Below are positions 12,091 through 23,150 of a stretch of DNA of 64,000 bases, piece after piece; position 1 is the stretch's first letter, and each line of letters opens with the position of its first letter. The stretch comes from Stomorhina lunata (taxonomy: Eukaryota > Arthropoda > Insecta > Diptera > Rhiniidae), in NCBI GenBank assembly GCA_933228675.1, contig OW121740.1, forward strand, positions 4,136,001 to 4,200,000, in the 5' to 3' direction. The notes beneath the pieces were generated by a model. It ran no database searches and was not told the origin of the DNA. It worked only from the letters and a program-made list of their open reading frames with translations. The translations under genes were made by a program, and so were the position numbers.

Positions 12091-12906
12091 CCCAGTAAGA
12101 ACAGTGTCAAACGTTTGAAATATGATGATTTTTACGTTTTTTTTCAAACTTTTTCAAACCTGAACAGATGTTTGAGATTCACATTCATTTTCAAATGAGG
12201 GTTCATTTGAGAATAAACGTTTGAAAAATCATAGTTTCTCATATTGAGATTAAATATAATTCTCAAATCATTATCAAACCCTAAGATGACTTGAGAATAA
12301 TTTGAAAAATGGTGTTATATAAATTTGATAACAAACCTTATTTCAAATTTTTTTTAAACATTAGAAAAAAAAATAATTTATGTTAAATAAAATTAATGTT
12401 TAAGATACTTTAATGGAATGACATTGCATTTCAAAGAAATTCGTTATTTCTTTCGGATTTTTTTAATATTGATCCATATTTGACCATAAAACCTTGCTTA
12501 AAAAATGTCAAGATTAAAAATTCAATAACATTCATATGCATAAGTAAATTTTCTTTGCATAAGTAATATTTCTTTATTTTTATATAAAATTATATTTTAA
12601 GCAAAAGAATTCGAATATAATGCACCGTTTTCAAAAAACAAAAAATTAACAAATTAAAAAATACAACGCCATTTTATTTATGTTCCACATGTAGATGATA
12701 TTCACATTTGAAAAACCTTTGCGAATGAGGCTTGATAATGATTTGAGAATAAAGGCATTTCTCAGTTTGAGAATAAAGTCTCCCTTTTGTTGAGAACGCT
12801 ATTATTCTCAAATCAGTATCAAATCAGTATCAAACGTTTGACCTTTGAAAAAAGATTTATTTTCAAATCATCCTCATTTTGAAAATAAACCTTTTTTCTT
12901 ACTGGG
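12091..12906 (+). mobile_element. Family H TIR element
   Basis: 816 bp from CCCAGTAAGAACAGTG to TTCTTACTGGG, flanked on both sides by TA. The terminal CCCAGTAA is shared with family C. The interior is packed with TTTGAGAATAAA-type words in both orientations and CAAACGTTTG palindromes, like clustered binding sites. No transposase frame. Single copy in the window. Confidence 0.72.
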
Positions 12907-13530
12907 TAAGAATTTCATACGTTTCGATATATTCTCCAATTTCGTAGACAAAGTTTTGAAAACTTTTTCTCTTCTTGGCCTTTCCATCGATATATCGGAC
13001 GTCCTCTTCTAACATTAGTGGAGGAAGCCGTTTTTATTCTATTTTTTTTAGTAATAGGAATTGTTTTTTCTATGAGTGGGTTACCAGCCTAACGCACAGT
13101 GTGATTTCTACATTCCTTGGCAAAAAATATAAGGAGTGCCCATAGAGCATTGAAATCTTTGTACATATGCTTCTATCAACTTAGTTAAGAAAATTTTAAA
13201 GTTTTATCAAAATTAATCATGTCTATTGCCTCCGACCTTTTAGAAATGTTTGTTTTAACCGATCGTGGTAAAACTCGGTCACTCGCATCGCTCCTCGACC
13301 ATATAGCCCTAAAGTATTGTTTGGACAAAAGTGTATGTTTCTTAACAGTTTGTTTCCTAATGAAACTCGACAAAGATTATCAGTATTAAAAGTTGAAAAA
13401 TAAGGAAAGTTTCATGGAAATGTGGCGCGCCTGACGCCAACCGCATGTATCAGAAGAAAATATTTTTTCTTAAAAAAATGTCCTTTTTCACCAAAACAAC
13501 AAATTATCTGATTTATAAAGCAGAAATATG
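12907..13530. other. Unique stretch with less AT-rich patch
   Basis: 12960-13070 and 13200-13340 are less AT-rich than their surroundings (for example ACTCGGTCACTCGCATCGC near 13273). Minus-strand frames across 13185-13373 show no family I recognise. Could be a decayed insertion; no function assigned. Confidence 0.4.
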
Positions 13531-13670
13531 GGGTTGTTCACATTGTACGTAACGCTATTTTCGCAGATCTTTTACTCCCTCCCCCCGTGTAATTTTAATA
13601 GAATACTTCTACCGTAACAAAAGTCATAACACCCTCCCACCTAAGAGCGTTACATATTATTTGAACAGCC
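13531..13670. mobile_element. Family M short MITE
   Basis: About 140 bp. Left end GGGTTGTTCACATTGTACGT, followed by AACGC; right end read in reverse gives GGCTGTTCAAATAATATGTA followed by ACGC. Both ends share GTTCA plus TAACGC, with C-rich tracts (CTCCCTCCCCCC and CACCCTCCCACC) inside. Imperfect TIR of about 25 bp, single copy. Confidence 0.6.
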
Positions 13671-13889
13671 AAAACAGTAGTATGAAAATAATTAAGCCTA
13701 TAAGTATGCAATATTTTACATGTATAATGTATGTATATGATGTTTCTTAGAAAAATTAAGGTGAAATTTCATGTGACTTTTTTATAAAATTTATAACTTA
13801 GTTCAACAGTATGGAATATTATGGGAGTTTTATTTATTAAATCGAATGGATATTTTATTTCATTGTAACTAGAGCACAAAGCTACACCT

Positions 13890-14207
13890 GGGGTAAAATT
13901 ATCGCATTCCACATCGATCGAAAACTCAGACTTTTAAGCAAATATTGTGAAGTATACTTTAGGGATGTTCAAAGTTACTTCGATGCAAAATGTTTATTGA
14001 AATTTTGTATCCATTTTGATTCGTTTTTAAAAACATATAGTTCAATTAAAACTCTCTTACTATTGTTCATCTTTTGGCAAATAACTTACAAAAATATATT
14101 AAGCTGTGCATTTTTTAAATAATTTTGATTATCCATAAAGTATGCTATACAAATGTTTTGAAAATATCTTAGATTTCAATCGATATCAAATGCGGTAATT
14201 TGGCCCC
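13890..14207 (+). mobile_element. Family D, type 1 TIR element
   Basis: 318 bp. Left GGGGTAAAATTATCGCATTC, right TGCGGTAATTTGGCCCC. The interior is diagnostic: AGTATACTTTAGGGATGTTC, a middle with TTTTGATTCGTTTTTAAAAA, then AAAGTATGCTATACAAATG. No frame. Confidence 0.85.
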
Positions 14208-14306
14208 TGTTTTTCTAAGTAAAACTTAAAACACTGCATTTTTAAATGCCATCATTTAAACGTGGATATCTTGTAAACTATTATCGTTTTCCAATATAAA
14301 TATATA

Positions 14307-15036
14307 CACTCAGGAAATTATTACAGTAACTGATTGTATGTTGTTTAGGAAATTTTCGGTTATGTTGTTTTCAAATGAATATTCAATTAAATTTATATGA
14401 AAATTGATTTTTAACATATTTATACATTTGTTTAAAAAACAACCTACAAAAAAATACTGAAAATCCGTAACATTTGAAAATATCAGTTGTTTAGTTTTTT
14501 TAAATTTTTTCAATTATTGTATCAAATATAATTCGTATTTGTTTAATTATTGGTTTTCCTTAAGTATCTTAGGTTTGCTTATTGAAGAAATTTTTTATAA
14601 TACTGGCCGCCTATCACGGGGTATGGCCTAAGCAAACAACAAACTTTGTTTTGTCTGTTTGGTTTTTTGATGCCTTAAAGGATATAACCTTTTTATGGTT
14701 TCGTCTTTAATGTTACGTTAATTACAAAAACAAATGAAAATTATCCGTTTTACGGAAATTTTACGTAGTTTTTTACCATTCAATTTTTTAAAAATAAATG
14801 AAAATTTCCGTTTTTTATACTAAAAATGTAGTTTAAATTTTTGTCAGTAATTTTTTTGAAAACAACTGAATATTCCGTTTTTAAAACTGAAAATGTAGTT
14901 TAAATATTTGTCAGTTAAATTTAAATGAAATATTTATTGAATTTGAATGAAAAATCAGTTGACCGGTTTTTAAATGAATATTCATTCATTTCAAATTACA
15001 TTTTAAGTTAATTTTACTTACATAATATTATGAGTG
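14307..15036 (+). mobile_element. Family E TIR element, copy 1 (730 bp)
   Basis: Begins CACTCAGGAAATTATTACAG, ends TATTATGAGTG, flanked by TA on both sides. The second copy (37169-37898, minus) has exactly the same 730-bp length and is nearly identical. Imperfect TIR; TA target and CA-start fit a Tc1/mariner-type MITE (inference). The interior repeats AATGTAGTTTAAAT twice. No transposase. Confidence 0.85.
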
Positions 15037-15195
15037 TATATTTTAAATTTATTTGGAGGTACTATATTTTTAATATATACTTACAGTAAAAATATATCGC
15101 TAAAAAAAAAATTATGTCTTTGAACCAGTGAAACTCATAAAAATCTATGGTGGTTTCTGAAGAATTTCATTTAGGTGACTTTGCCACGTTACTTA

Positions 15196-15684
15196 AGCTA
15201 CGGTCACATTGATTAAACATTTAATCGAAATTACCAAATATTTGATCCTCGTAGTCTGACCACAAATATTTTTGAGGTTCAAACAAGAAACATGTTAATT
15301 TGAACAAAACAAAATCATTTGCCAGCAAATAAACATTTTCCTAATGTGACCACGCAAGAGCAAGTATTTTATTAAATTTTGATCAAATAACTATTTAATC
15401 TTACAAAATTTTTGTAACATCAAACAGGGGCAAATAACAGCTGAGCATTTCTATTGTTTACTATTCAAACAGAAACAACAACATCAAATTTGAGAAAAAA
15501 ACAACATCAAATTTGAGAAACAACAACATCAAATTTGAGAAACAACAACTCAAATATGAGAAACAAATTGCTAGATACACAATTTTGTTTTGAAAAAATT
15601 TGATCAAATATTTTTTGGGAAAATATGACAATATTTTACTCAAAATATTTGATTTAAATGTTTAATGAGTCTGACCGTACCTTT
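15196..15684. mobile_element. Family I TIR element
   Basis: Left CTACGGTCACATTGATTAAA, right end in reverse GGTACGGTCAGACTCATTAA; both continue into ACATTTAA. About 490 bp. Flanks share TTAAG. Contains a small tandem repeat. The end word CGGTCACATTG is one base from the fly core-promoter Motif 1 consensus. Confidence 0.68.
15474..15566 (+). repeat. Short tandem repeat (CAACATCAAATTTGAGAAA units)
   Basis: Three to four units of about 25 bp built on CATCAAATTTGAGAAACAAC, the last with CTCAAATATGAG. Each unit carries the palindrome TCAAATTTGA. Lies inside family I. The minus-strand frame with a repeated Asn-Leu-Met-Leu-Leu-Phe is a by-product. Confidence 0.85.
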
Positions 15685-17265
15685 AAGGGAAAAAATAAAA
15701 AAATGTAATGATGCATTTCCCTTAACTAAAAAGTTCTCCAGAAAACTGCATCATTACATATTTGATATTTTATACTCGAAAACGGTATTTTTTGCCAGCA
15801 AGACTCCAGTGTGTGACGTCTTAAGCCAAATTTTTATAGTTCTGACGTATTTAGTGCGTGTTCGAAAAGTTTAGATTTGACTCAATTATAATTTTAGTTC
15901 AATTATTTATTGTGTGCAAATTAATTTCCTGGATTTGACAATAAAAAGAAAACTGAAATACTACGATACGTATTAGTAATGAGACGATATGCATTCCATT
16001 TAAATATTAAGTATACGCACATTGAACTTTATTTTTATCCCATATGAAAGACGTCACAAAAAGCTGCTTGTACAACAATAAAAAAAAACTAAAATCATCC
16101 TTAAAAGGAATCTTATAATTGATTTGAAAATTGAAAAAATAGAGTATTATCTTTAATGAAGAGTTTTAATTTCTTTTCTGAAAATCTTGCTAATTAATAT
16201 CATAAAGAAAATATATATTTCCAACTTAACTCAAAACAATTGACAATATTTTCATTGTTTAACGGACTTTAACTACAATCTTTAGCACTTACGAAATGAT
16301 AAAAAAAATAAAGTCCGACAAGACATTAAGGCAGCATTAGCTGGAAGTAAAAGTATTTTTAGTTGCAACCCTAAAAGCATGCTGTTAATAATGTAATATA
16401 ATAAAAACTAAATTTGTTTGTTAACATGTTTTAGCTGCATTGCTGTTGCATTGTTTGACATCAGTGGAAGGAAGACAACGGAAAAAAGGGAGAAAGAAAA
16501 TACTTATGAAAAAAAAGACTTAGTTTTCAAGCAAAGCCACTGACTTGCTGACTTTTTAGTTTGGCACATTCTTTGTATAAAATGTCTTAAAATAAGAACA
16601 TTTCTTAAGATATGTTTTTTTTTCTCACTTAGTTACACTATTACTGTATTATTTTCAGGACAACAATTTGCAACTGGGTTGTATAGTTGTATGAGTATAC
16701 CAAGTAGATGTATTGTATAAAAATATGTACAGTAACAAACAAGGTTAAAGTGAATGAATACTAGATTTTATGAAAACAAAAAAAATGTTGAAACTGCTCC
16801 TGCTGATGTTGTATAGAGTTTCAGAGAATTTTCGAAAAAGTTTACAGCATTCATTTATTGTTTGCCAGAAATTGTATTTTATTATTATTTTTGACGTGGT
16901 TGTCGGTATATAACCGGGGGTTTGTCTATTTTCTTTATATTATATTGTATTTTTCCCCTTTCTCAATTCTTCAAGCCTTCAGTCCTTACGTCAATCTTTA
17001 GAAATATTATAAAAAAATATTGCAAAATAAGAAAAGTTTTGTTATTGTATTCTAGGTTGTAGTTTTTTTCTTTTATACTTTAATAGAAATGTAATTTGTT
17101 TCTCTCTAACAATTGCATTATTTTATTTTGTAAAACTAAATTTTTATACATTTAACAAGATTGGGTTAAGATTTTGAAATTTTTATTATTTAGTTTACTT
17201 GTAAATAATTTAATTTAGTTTTCTTTATCTTAGAACACCTACTATTTTAATAAATTTTTTTTTAG
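15685..17265. other. Unique AT-rich DNA
   Basis: No repeat family or gene recognised. Short frames only. Notable words: CCAGCAAGACTCCAGTGTG near 15796 and TATAACCGGGGG near 16909. Confidence 0.6.
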
Positions 17266-18031
17266 ACAAGTAAGAAAGTGCTATATTCGGTCAAGCCCGA
17301 CCATACGATACCCTTCAACACTTAGGTCAAAGGTGTTCTTTTTTCTGTATAAAGACAAATATTTGCTAAATTTTGCCATCATACAAACATTTTCTCAAAA
17401 CTTACATATTTAAGCTGTTTCCGTCATTTGGACTTATATGAGAGCTAGGGTCAAATGTGGACCGATTATCTCGAAATTTGGCAAATTGAGTACAGTTGTT
17501 ACAAAAATTATGTTTGCAAAAATAAACTTAAAATTCTCATTATCTTCAGATTTGAGTGCGTTTTAGTGATTTTTGTTCCATTTAGTGCGTTTTGACACAT
17601 AAGTTTGTATGAGAGCTATGATCAAATGTGGACCGATTTCAACGAAATTGAGTACAGTGATTTAAGTTTACATAAGCAGTATATGTTTTAAATTTCTTGA
17701 AAAAATATTGATTTTTGTAACCAAAATATCAATTCCGGGAAGTGGAACCTATGGGAGGTACCATAAATAATATACCGATTTTGACGAATTTCAATAGCCA
17801 TGGTTCCATTATCAAAAAAATGATCTGTAACAAATTTCATTAAATTATCTTTAGAATTGCGACCCGTAGTTTGATTACAAGGTTTATATGGGGGTCCAGC
17901 CAGCCAGCCAGACGGACGGACGGGCATCGCTAAATCGACTCAGAAAGTGATTCTAAGCCTGTTGGTATACTAAAAGGTGGGTCTAACATAAATATTTCTA
18001 TGCGTTACGTACATCAGCAGAAACTTATAAT
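17266..18031 (+). repeat. Family A dispersed repeat, copy 2 (3' truncated)
   Basis: Starts ACAAGTAAGAAAGTGCTATA and follows copy 1 through the CCAGCCAGCCAGACGGACGG stretch. It stops after CAGCAGAAACTTATAATA, before the final hairpin (ACCCTTTCC...GGTGAAGGG), which is missing. The minus frame at 17688-17927 corresponds to the one in copy 1. Confidence 0.87.
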
Positions 18032-18236
18032 AGAAAAAGCCTAAACTATGCCTTTAGTTTGTTTATATTTAATTTGTATAAAACCATAAAAAGTGCATCT
18101 AAGGTATTGTATTTAGTTGCCAAACCAGGAGGACTCAAATTTTACATTTAAGGTCCACATATACATATCCAGCAAATGCTGCCCTTTCAAGCGTATACGA
18201 TGTCAATACGAATTAGATTACCTCAATAGGGCTAGA

Positions 18237-18455
18237 GATTCCCAGATTATAGCAGTTTAGTCATCTGCCTATCATACCAGAGGACTCAAGTTCGATCGCC
18301 GGGCAGACACACTTGAAAAAATAAATTTTCAAAAACAAGGTTTTAAAACGTAGGTTTCATTCAATGAGTCTAAAAATAGAATCAGATGCAGCTCATTGTC
18401 TGACAGATGTACCCTTTGTTCCAATTGGAATGTCATGGGAATTATATATATTTGT
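18237..18455 (+). mobile_element. tRNA-headed SINE, copy 3 (plus orientation)
   Basis: Head 18240-18312: A-box region TATAGCAGTTTAG, arm CTGCCTATCATACCAGAGGA, B box AAGTTCGATCGCCGGG. The body GAATCAGATGCAGCTCATTG and GTTCCAATTGGAATGTCATG matches the reverse complement of copy 2. 3' part missing. Confidence 0.75.
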
Positions 18456-18643
18456 ATTTTTATGGATTACAGTTTATCCGGAGGACGATAGGTTACAAAA
18501 GGTGATCAAGGATTTCCAAGTCGTTTTACTTTATAAGAGTAAACTTTAAAGAATTGAAAGGTAAAGTGGAAAAGAGTTTGCGATCTTGAAATAGTCTTTT
18601 AACACAAGGTTCCTTATAATATAACAAATCCTATATGAAGACA

Positions 18644-18929
18644 GGGGGTAAATAACCGCATTCGATATCGATCGAAAAGTAAGATGTTTCAGAAACATTT
18701 GTATAGCATACTTTTAGGATAGTCTAAACAATATATAACATATAAAGGTTCGCTGATAATAAAATAATTTAATTTAAGTAAATGTTTCGACAAACAAAAG
18801 AAAATATATCCGAATATCATTATTAAACTTTTTTGCAAAATAAATTATTTTGAGAATCCCAAAGGTATGTTACACAATATTTGCTTTAAAGTCGGAGTTT
18901 AAGATTGATATCGAATGCGGCGAGATTTA
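18644..18929 (+). mobile_element. Family D, type 2 TIR element
   Basis: Left GGGGGTAAATAACCGCATTC followed by GATATCGATCG; right GATTGATATCGAATGCGGCG. Interior matches the copy at 11546, including TAGCATACTTTTAGG and CAAAGGTATGTTACAC. About 285 bp. Confidence 0.82.
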
Positions 18930-19004
18930 TTTACGGAAGGTTCCAGAGTCGATGGAAAAAGTTTATTCTATTGAAAGAAACAGTGGCTTGGAGAAGTTGG
19001 TATA

Positions 19005-19221
19005 CAGGTATGTAATGAAAAACGATCGTTTTCAAATCGAACGATTTCAGAGATAATTTCCGGTTATTTTCCAAAAAAAAAAAAAAATCAAACCAAATGA
19101 AAGATAAAATATCAGTCAAAAGCATTAAAGCCAAAATTTTCATTTTTTGGGGGAAATAACCGAAAATTAGTATGTCTGAAATCGATCGATTTGAAAACGA
19201 AAAATGTCCATCACATACCTG
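19005..19221. mobile_element. Family K MITE, copy 1
   Basis: 217 bp with long TIRs (about 45 bp, imperfect): left CAGGTATGTAATGAAAAACG then ATCGTTTTCAAATCGAACGA; right end GATCGATTTGAAAACG then ATGTCCATCACATACCTG. AT-rich middle with a poly-A run. Copy 2 is at 53351. No frame of its own; it sits between a type 2 D element and an A-like scrap. Confidence 0.82.
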
Positions 19222-19410
19222 ATAAATTTTCCTAAACTTCCGACCTACACTTTGATACTTTTGATCGATAAACAGGCAAACTGAGAGACAGAATTATACC
19301 CTTAAATCTATAGGGGTTCTAAGATAAACTGTGACTTAAATGTATACGATAGAGCAATATTTCCGTACGTCGCAAACATCTGAACAAAACCCAATAAACT
19401 TCTCCAGCTG
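19222..19410 (+). repeat. Decayed family-A-like fragment
   Basis: CGACCTACACTTTGAT, AACAGGCAAACTGAGAGACA and TTCCGTACGTCGCAAACATC occupy the same order as CGACCTGTAGTTTGAT, CAGACGGACGGACAT and TATGCGTTACATACATCAGC in family A. Diverged; probably another subfamily. Confidence 0.5.
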
Positions 19411-20569
19411 TAGGATAATCATTGCATACTTTAAGGCAATTTTTTTGTTATTTAAAAAAAAAAAAATCAACAACGTTGAATTTAATTAACAAACTTTGTT
19501 GTGTTTTACTTGCTTATTTGTTATTGTTGTTTCTGTTGCTGTTTTTCCTGGTCTGGCCTGACTGTGGGATCTGGGCGTTTTTACTTGATTCCATTATTTT
19601 TTATTTGCTTTTAATTCTCTTTTACAGCAGCAAAATACATACCAGCCGCTTTTTTGTATTAGATTCAGGTCATTCATCAATTTAAAATAACAACCATAAA
19701 CATTTAAAAATTGTTTTTAATGAATTATTTAGCCCAAGCAAGAGAGCAGCCTCATATAAGAAAAAAACAACACCGGGAATTGTGCTAATTTTTTCTCCTA
19801 TTAGTTTTTTTTATAGCATAACTAAAGGCAAAAAAGGGAAATTATTTTGTTAAACTTTTTGTTTAATAAGTGTTTTTAAATTGTTTCTTTGACTGGCTTT
19901 CAATAGGTTTTATTTTGCGAATTAGGTCTGACTTTAAAGGAAAACCTTTATAGGTTTCATGCCTTCACTTTGTATTTGGCTCAATGTATAATTAAGTGAA
20001 AGTATAATTTTTTAGGTCTATTGGCCAAACGAAAGTGAAGTTGTTATTAATGTTAAGTATTCGGAATAAGGATAGAAAGGATTAATGTAAATTTATAGGT
20101 TTTTAGGTTTATTGTTTTCCTGAATATCGACTATGTTGGCAAAAAAGGTAGGTATAAATAAATTTAAGTGGCTGATTCTTGTTTAGGAATTATAATTTTT
20201 TTTGTTTTAGATATTCAAAGAAAAAAGGATCTAATTAAAATAGTTTAGAAAAGTTTTAAATTTCATATGCGATACAAAAAATATTTAAATAGAGTGTATT
20301 TTTTCTTGTATAAAAAATCTACTTTATAGAGCAAAGCAATTTTTTGAACTCCTAAATGTATGCAATATTATTTTGTTGAGCATCTTAAAATTTTTGTCAT
20401 TTTAAAATACAATCAAATATTAGATAAGTATATGGTTTCGAGTAATAATTTATGTGCAATATAAAAATATTTTGGATTATTCTATTGGATATTGATAAAT
20501 AATATTTATGAAGTTTAAATTGAAGAATATGGTTTTACATATCAGTAAAAGCTATCAAATAAGAAAACA
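19411..20569. other. Unique AT-rich DNA
   Basis: No gene or repeat recognised. The plus frame at 19422-19685 is a low-complexity Leu/Phe run from TTG/TTC-rich DNA. One motif GCATACTTTAAGGC at 19424-19437 and one CCTAAATGTATGCAAT at 20351-20366. Confidence 0.6.
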
Positions 20570-20928
20570 GGGGCCAAATTACGGCATTCGATATCGATCG
20601 AAATTTTAGATATTTTTGAATTAATTTTATAGCATACTTCATTTTTACACAATTTGAGAAAATATATTTCCTTCTGGGTTCTTTCAAGCTCAATGGACAA
20701 ATCGTCGCATTCGATATCGATCAAAATGTAGGATGTTTTAGAAAAATTTGTGTAAAATGCTTTTTCTGTATTTTTTTCTATCTATTTGTCAATATTTTCC
20801 TGAAATAAAATAATTTCATTTAAACTACATGTTTTGACAAGCAAATGGATGTTTAGATATCAATTTTTATTAAACTTAAAAGAGCACTTTGAATACATTA
20901 AGCATTTTAGAAAATTTTAAATTTAATA
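20570..20928 (+). mobile_element. Two partial family D ends in tandem
   Basis: GGGGCCAAATTACGGCATTC with ATATCGATCG at 20570-20600 begins a shortened element. A second left end (ACAAATCGTCGCATTCGATA) begins near 20696 and runs into type 2 interior (TTTTGACAAGCAAATGG, TTTTTATTAAACTT). Neither has a matching right TIR. Confidence 0.65.
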
Positions 20929-20929
20929 G

Positions 20930-21560
20930 GTGGGATGTAAATGGGATGCAGTTGTTGCCTGGGTTTCCTGCTAACAGGTAACAACTGTATTCAATTCCTA
21001 CTCACACCTCTTAGTGGTACATCCTGGAAACTTGAGCAACCTAGTTGAAGATGCGGTAAATAACCCGAGTGGGATTCTAGGTCAGGGCCAATGTGAGAGG
21101 GAGTTATCTTGGAGCCATTCCGATGTATTTTGTCTAAGGGTGTAGATAATTGTACTTGGCGAAGTACGGAACTGTAGCGTCTGTTCAATATGTTAGTTGC
21201 GGCTACAAGCGAGCGTCTGTCTCGGATCGAGCGTCTCGCTTTACAAACGTGGCTCTTGTTTGTAAAGCGAAACGTGACTCATCATCCATCGACTTAGCAC
21301 TTACAAAACATCGTAAGCATGGAAAGAAACAACATAACAGAATAAACTAGTCTAAGGGGTAATCATGCGAGAAATCAACTTGCTACAAGGATTTTGGAGG
21401 TGCTTAATCTATGTAAGAACATCCTGATGAATGAAACCAATTCTATCCGAATAAATCGGACTATAAGACATAATATAGGCATGAATGAAAGTTGAAAGTT
21501 TGAGGCCCTATGCTCTACTGGAAGCCAAGGATAACAGAAGAAAAAGGTGTCAACAAGCTA
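20930..21560. other. Island of balanced base composition, unidentified
   Basis: G+C is clearly higher than in the flanks. The sequence reads like decayed retroelement or non-coding RNA rather than simple AT-rich spacer. Frames on both strands (20991-21188 minus, 21150-21350 plus) overlap and have no domain. A 13-bp-stem hairpin at 21236-21270 is the clearest structure. Left edge abuts a D fragment. Identity unknown. Confidence 0.45.
21236..21270. other. Strong hairpin (13-bp perfect stem, 9-nt loop)
   Basis: Arms TCGCTTTACAAAC (21236-21248) and GTTTGTAAAGCGA (21258-21270) are exact reverse complements around GTGGCTCTT. Upstream, GAGCGTCT occurs twice within 35 bp. Could be a structured RNA element or transposon inner repeat. 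Confidence 0.75.
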
Positions 21561-22716
21561 ATAACACAATTGACGATATTTCCTTTTTGATTTCCATAGT
21601 TAAGTTTTAATCTGCTGCCGATTCCGGCAATCCATTCGAATAAAAGATCGTTATCAATTAACGGCATCCTTAAAGTATACTACACGTTTTCTATATAATA
21701 CACAATTGGAATACTCTAATCTTCAACTGTAGTTGTTGGAGGTTGATTGATTTGGGCTAATAGGAAAATATGGATATAATAAAATTTATTTTCTTTAATT
21801 TCTCCACTAAGACTCTAGCATGGCTATAACATACGACAAGACCGTCATCTGCCATGGACCAATATTTTAATGTGTTTCAAACCTTATGGCATTTTCAAAA
21901 TATCCCTTAATACTTTTCAATTTGATCATAATAAAGTGGTAAAATTTGATTTATTGATGATTGAAAACAATATTAAGAAAGTTAGCCACTTTGGGGAAGA
22001 AGTTGATGAAACTCATGTGTTTAAACAAAAAGATTTTTTTATTAAAACACAAACAAATTGGTTGTTATGTGAGACTATCGAAAGTTATTAGTTGCTAAAT
22101 ATTGTCTTTAAAAAAGGATGTGAAGGATGTAAAAGAAATAAGATAAATTTGTTTTTAATCATGGTGGTTTTAGTGTTAAAGGAGAAGAACATTTGATAAA
22201 TGTTTATATTTTTTCAAAAAAATTTTACGGTTATAAACACGTGTTAACAAAATTTAAAAGCCTCTAAGTTTTATGGTAAATTTATGTGTGTTTCTCACAC
22301 ACACACATCTACATATAAACTACATATTTAAAAATCATACCATAACCATAGCATACTTTTATGGGCTTTCTAAAAAATATAATTCCGTTTGCATAATTTT
22401 GTGCTTGTTTTTTTAAAAATATTTTTGGAAAAATAAACACATTTTTACTAACATTTAAAAGCTCTTATAAAAAGCTTTATATACATAAAAACATATAAGT
22501 ACATGTATTTACTGGCATTACCTTAATTTGCCATGAATGATGTATGAGTTGAAAGTGTGTATGTGTAGTTGTAATTTAGTTTACTTGTAAGTGGTATTTG
22601 TCTTAGGAACAGTAAAAATTGTAGGCGTATCTAAATTTTTTTGTTTTTAATAAAAATTCAAGTGAAGTGAATGTAAAGAAGAAGAAAAGGTATAAAAAGT
22701 AAACATAAGTATATAT
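21561..22716. other. Unique AT-rich DNA
   Basis: No gene supported. Holds motif copies at 21668-21684 (CCTTAAAGTATACTACACG) and 22349-22366 (minus), plus a CACACACACACA run near 22296. Confidence 0.6.
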
Positions 22717-23150
22717 CTGTGGTTTGGTGCTAAAAGGGCCAATGTCAGTTTTCGGATGTTTTGAGTTAGATATTGCATTAGGTTCCTATTTTTACTCTCA
22801 TTTATTTTCTTCCAACAGCCAATCTTTAGCTCACCCCAGAACAATTTCATAAGAAATTTAAGGGCCAATGTCACTCTAAACTTATCTAGAAAAGTTAGTG
22901 CTAAAAGGGTCAATGTCAACATTGGCCCTTTTTTCACTAACAAATATATTTTTTTCTTAATTTGGATCTTTTTCAAAGAATTGATTCTACAATGCCTTCT
23001 ATAGGATCATAATACATGTCTAAGCCAAATTTTATAAGCGTAACTTGGAAATTAGCTGAGCTGTAAGGAAAACACGATTGTATAAAAATTTGATTTATAA
23101 TTTTCTCAAAACTAGTTTTTTGACATTGGCTCTTTTAGCACCACGCCACA
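22717..23150 (+). mobile_element. Family G TIR element, copy 1 (complete)
   Basis: 434 bp from CTGTGGTTTGGTGCTAAAAG to the inverse CTTTTAGCACCACGCCACAG, each continuing inward to GGCCAATGTCA (or its complement). Flanked by ATAT on both sides, consistent with a 4-bp target duplication. The TIR word GGGCCAATGTCA recurs internally at 22862 and as a near-perfect palindrome at 22903-22932. The minus frame across 22647-22976 is not a known protein. Confidence 0.85.
22903..22932. repeat. Internal palindrome of family G
   Basis: AAAAGGGTCAATGT (22903-22916) faces ACATTGGCCCTTTT (22919-22932) across CA; one mismatch. It is two inner TIR words set head to head, as if two ends had fused. Confidence 0.8.

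Noticed and set aside
13185..13373. Possible coding remnant on the minus strand
   Set aside because: Less AT-rich but none of the three frames resembles a family I know; left as an unidentified patch.
22647..22976. 109-residue minus-strand open frame
   Set aside because: Lies across family G, whose other copies do not preserve it; no recognised domain.
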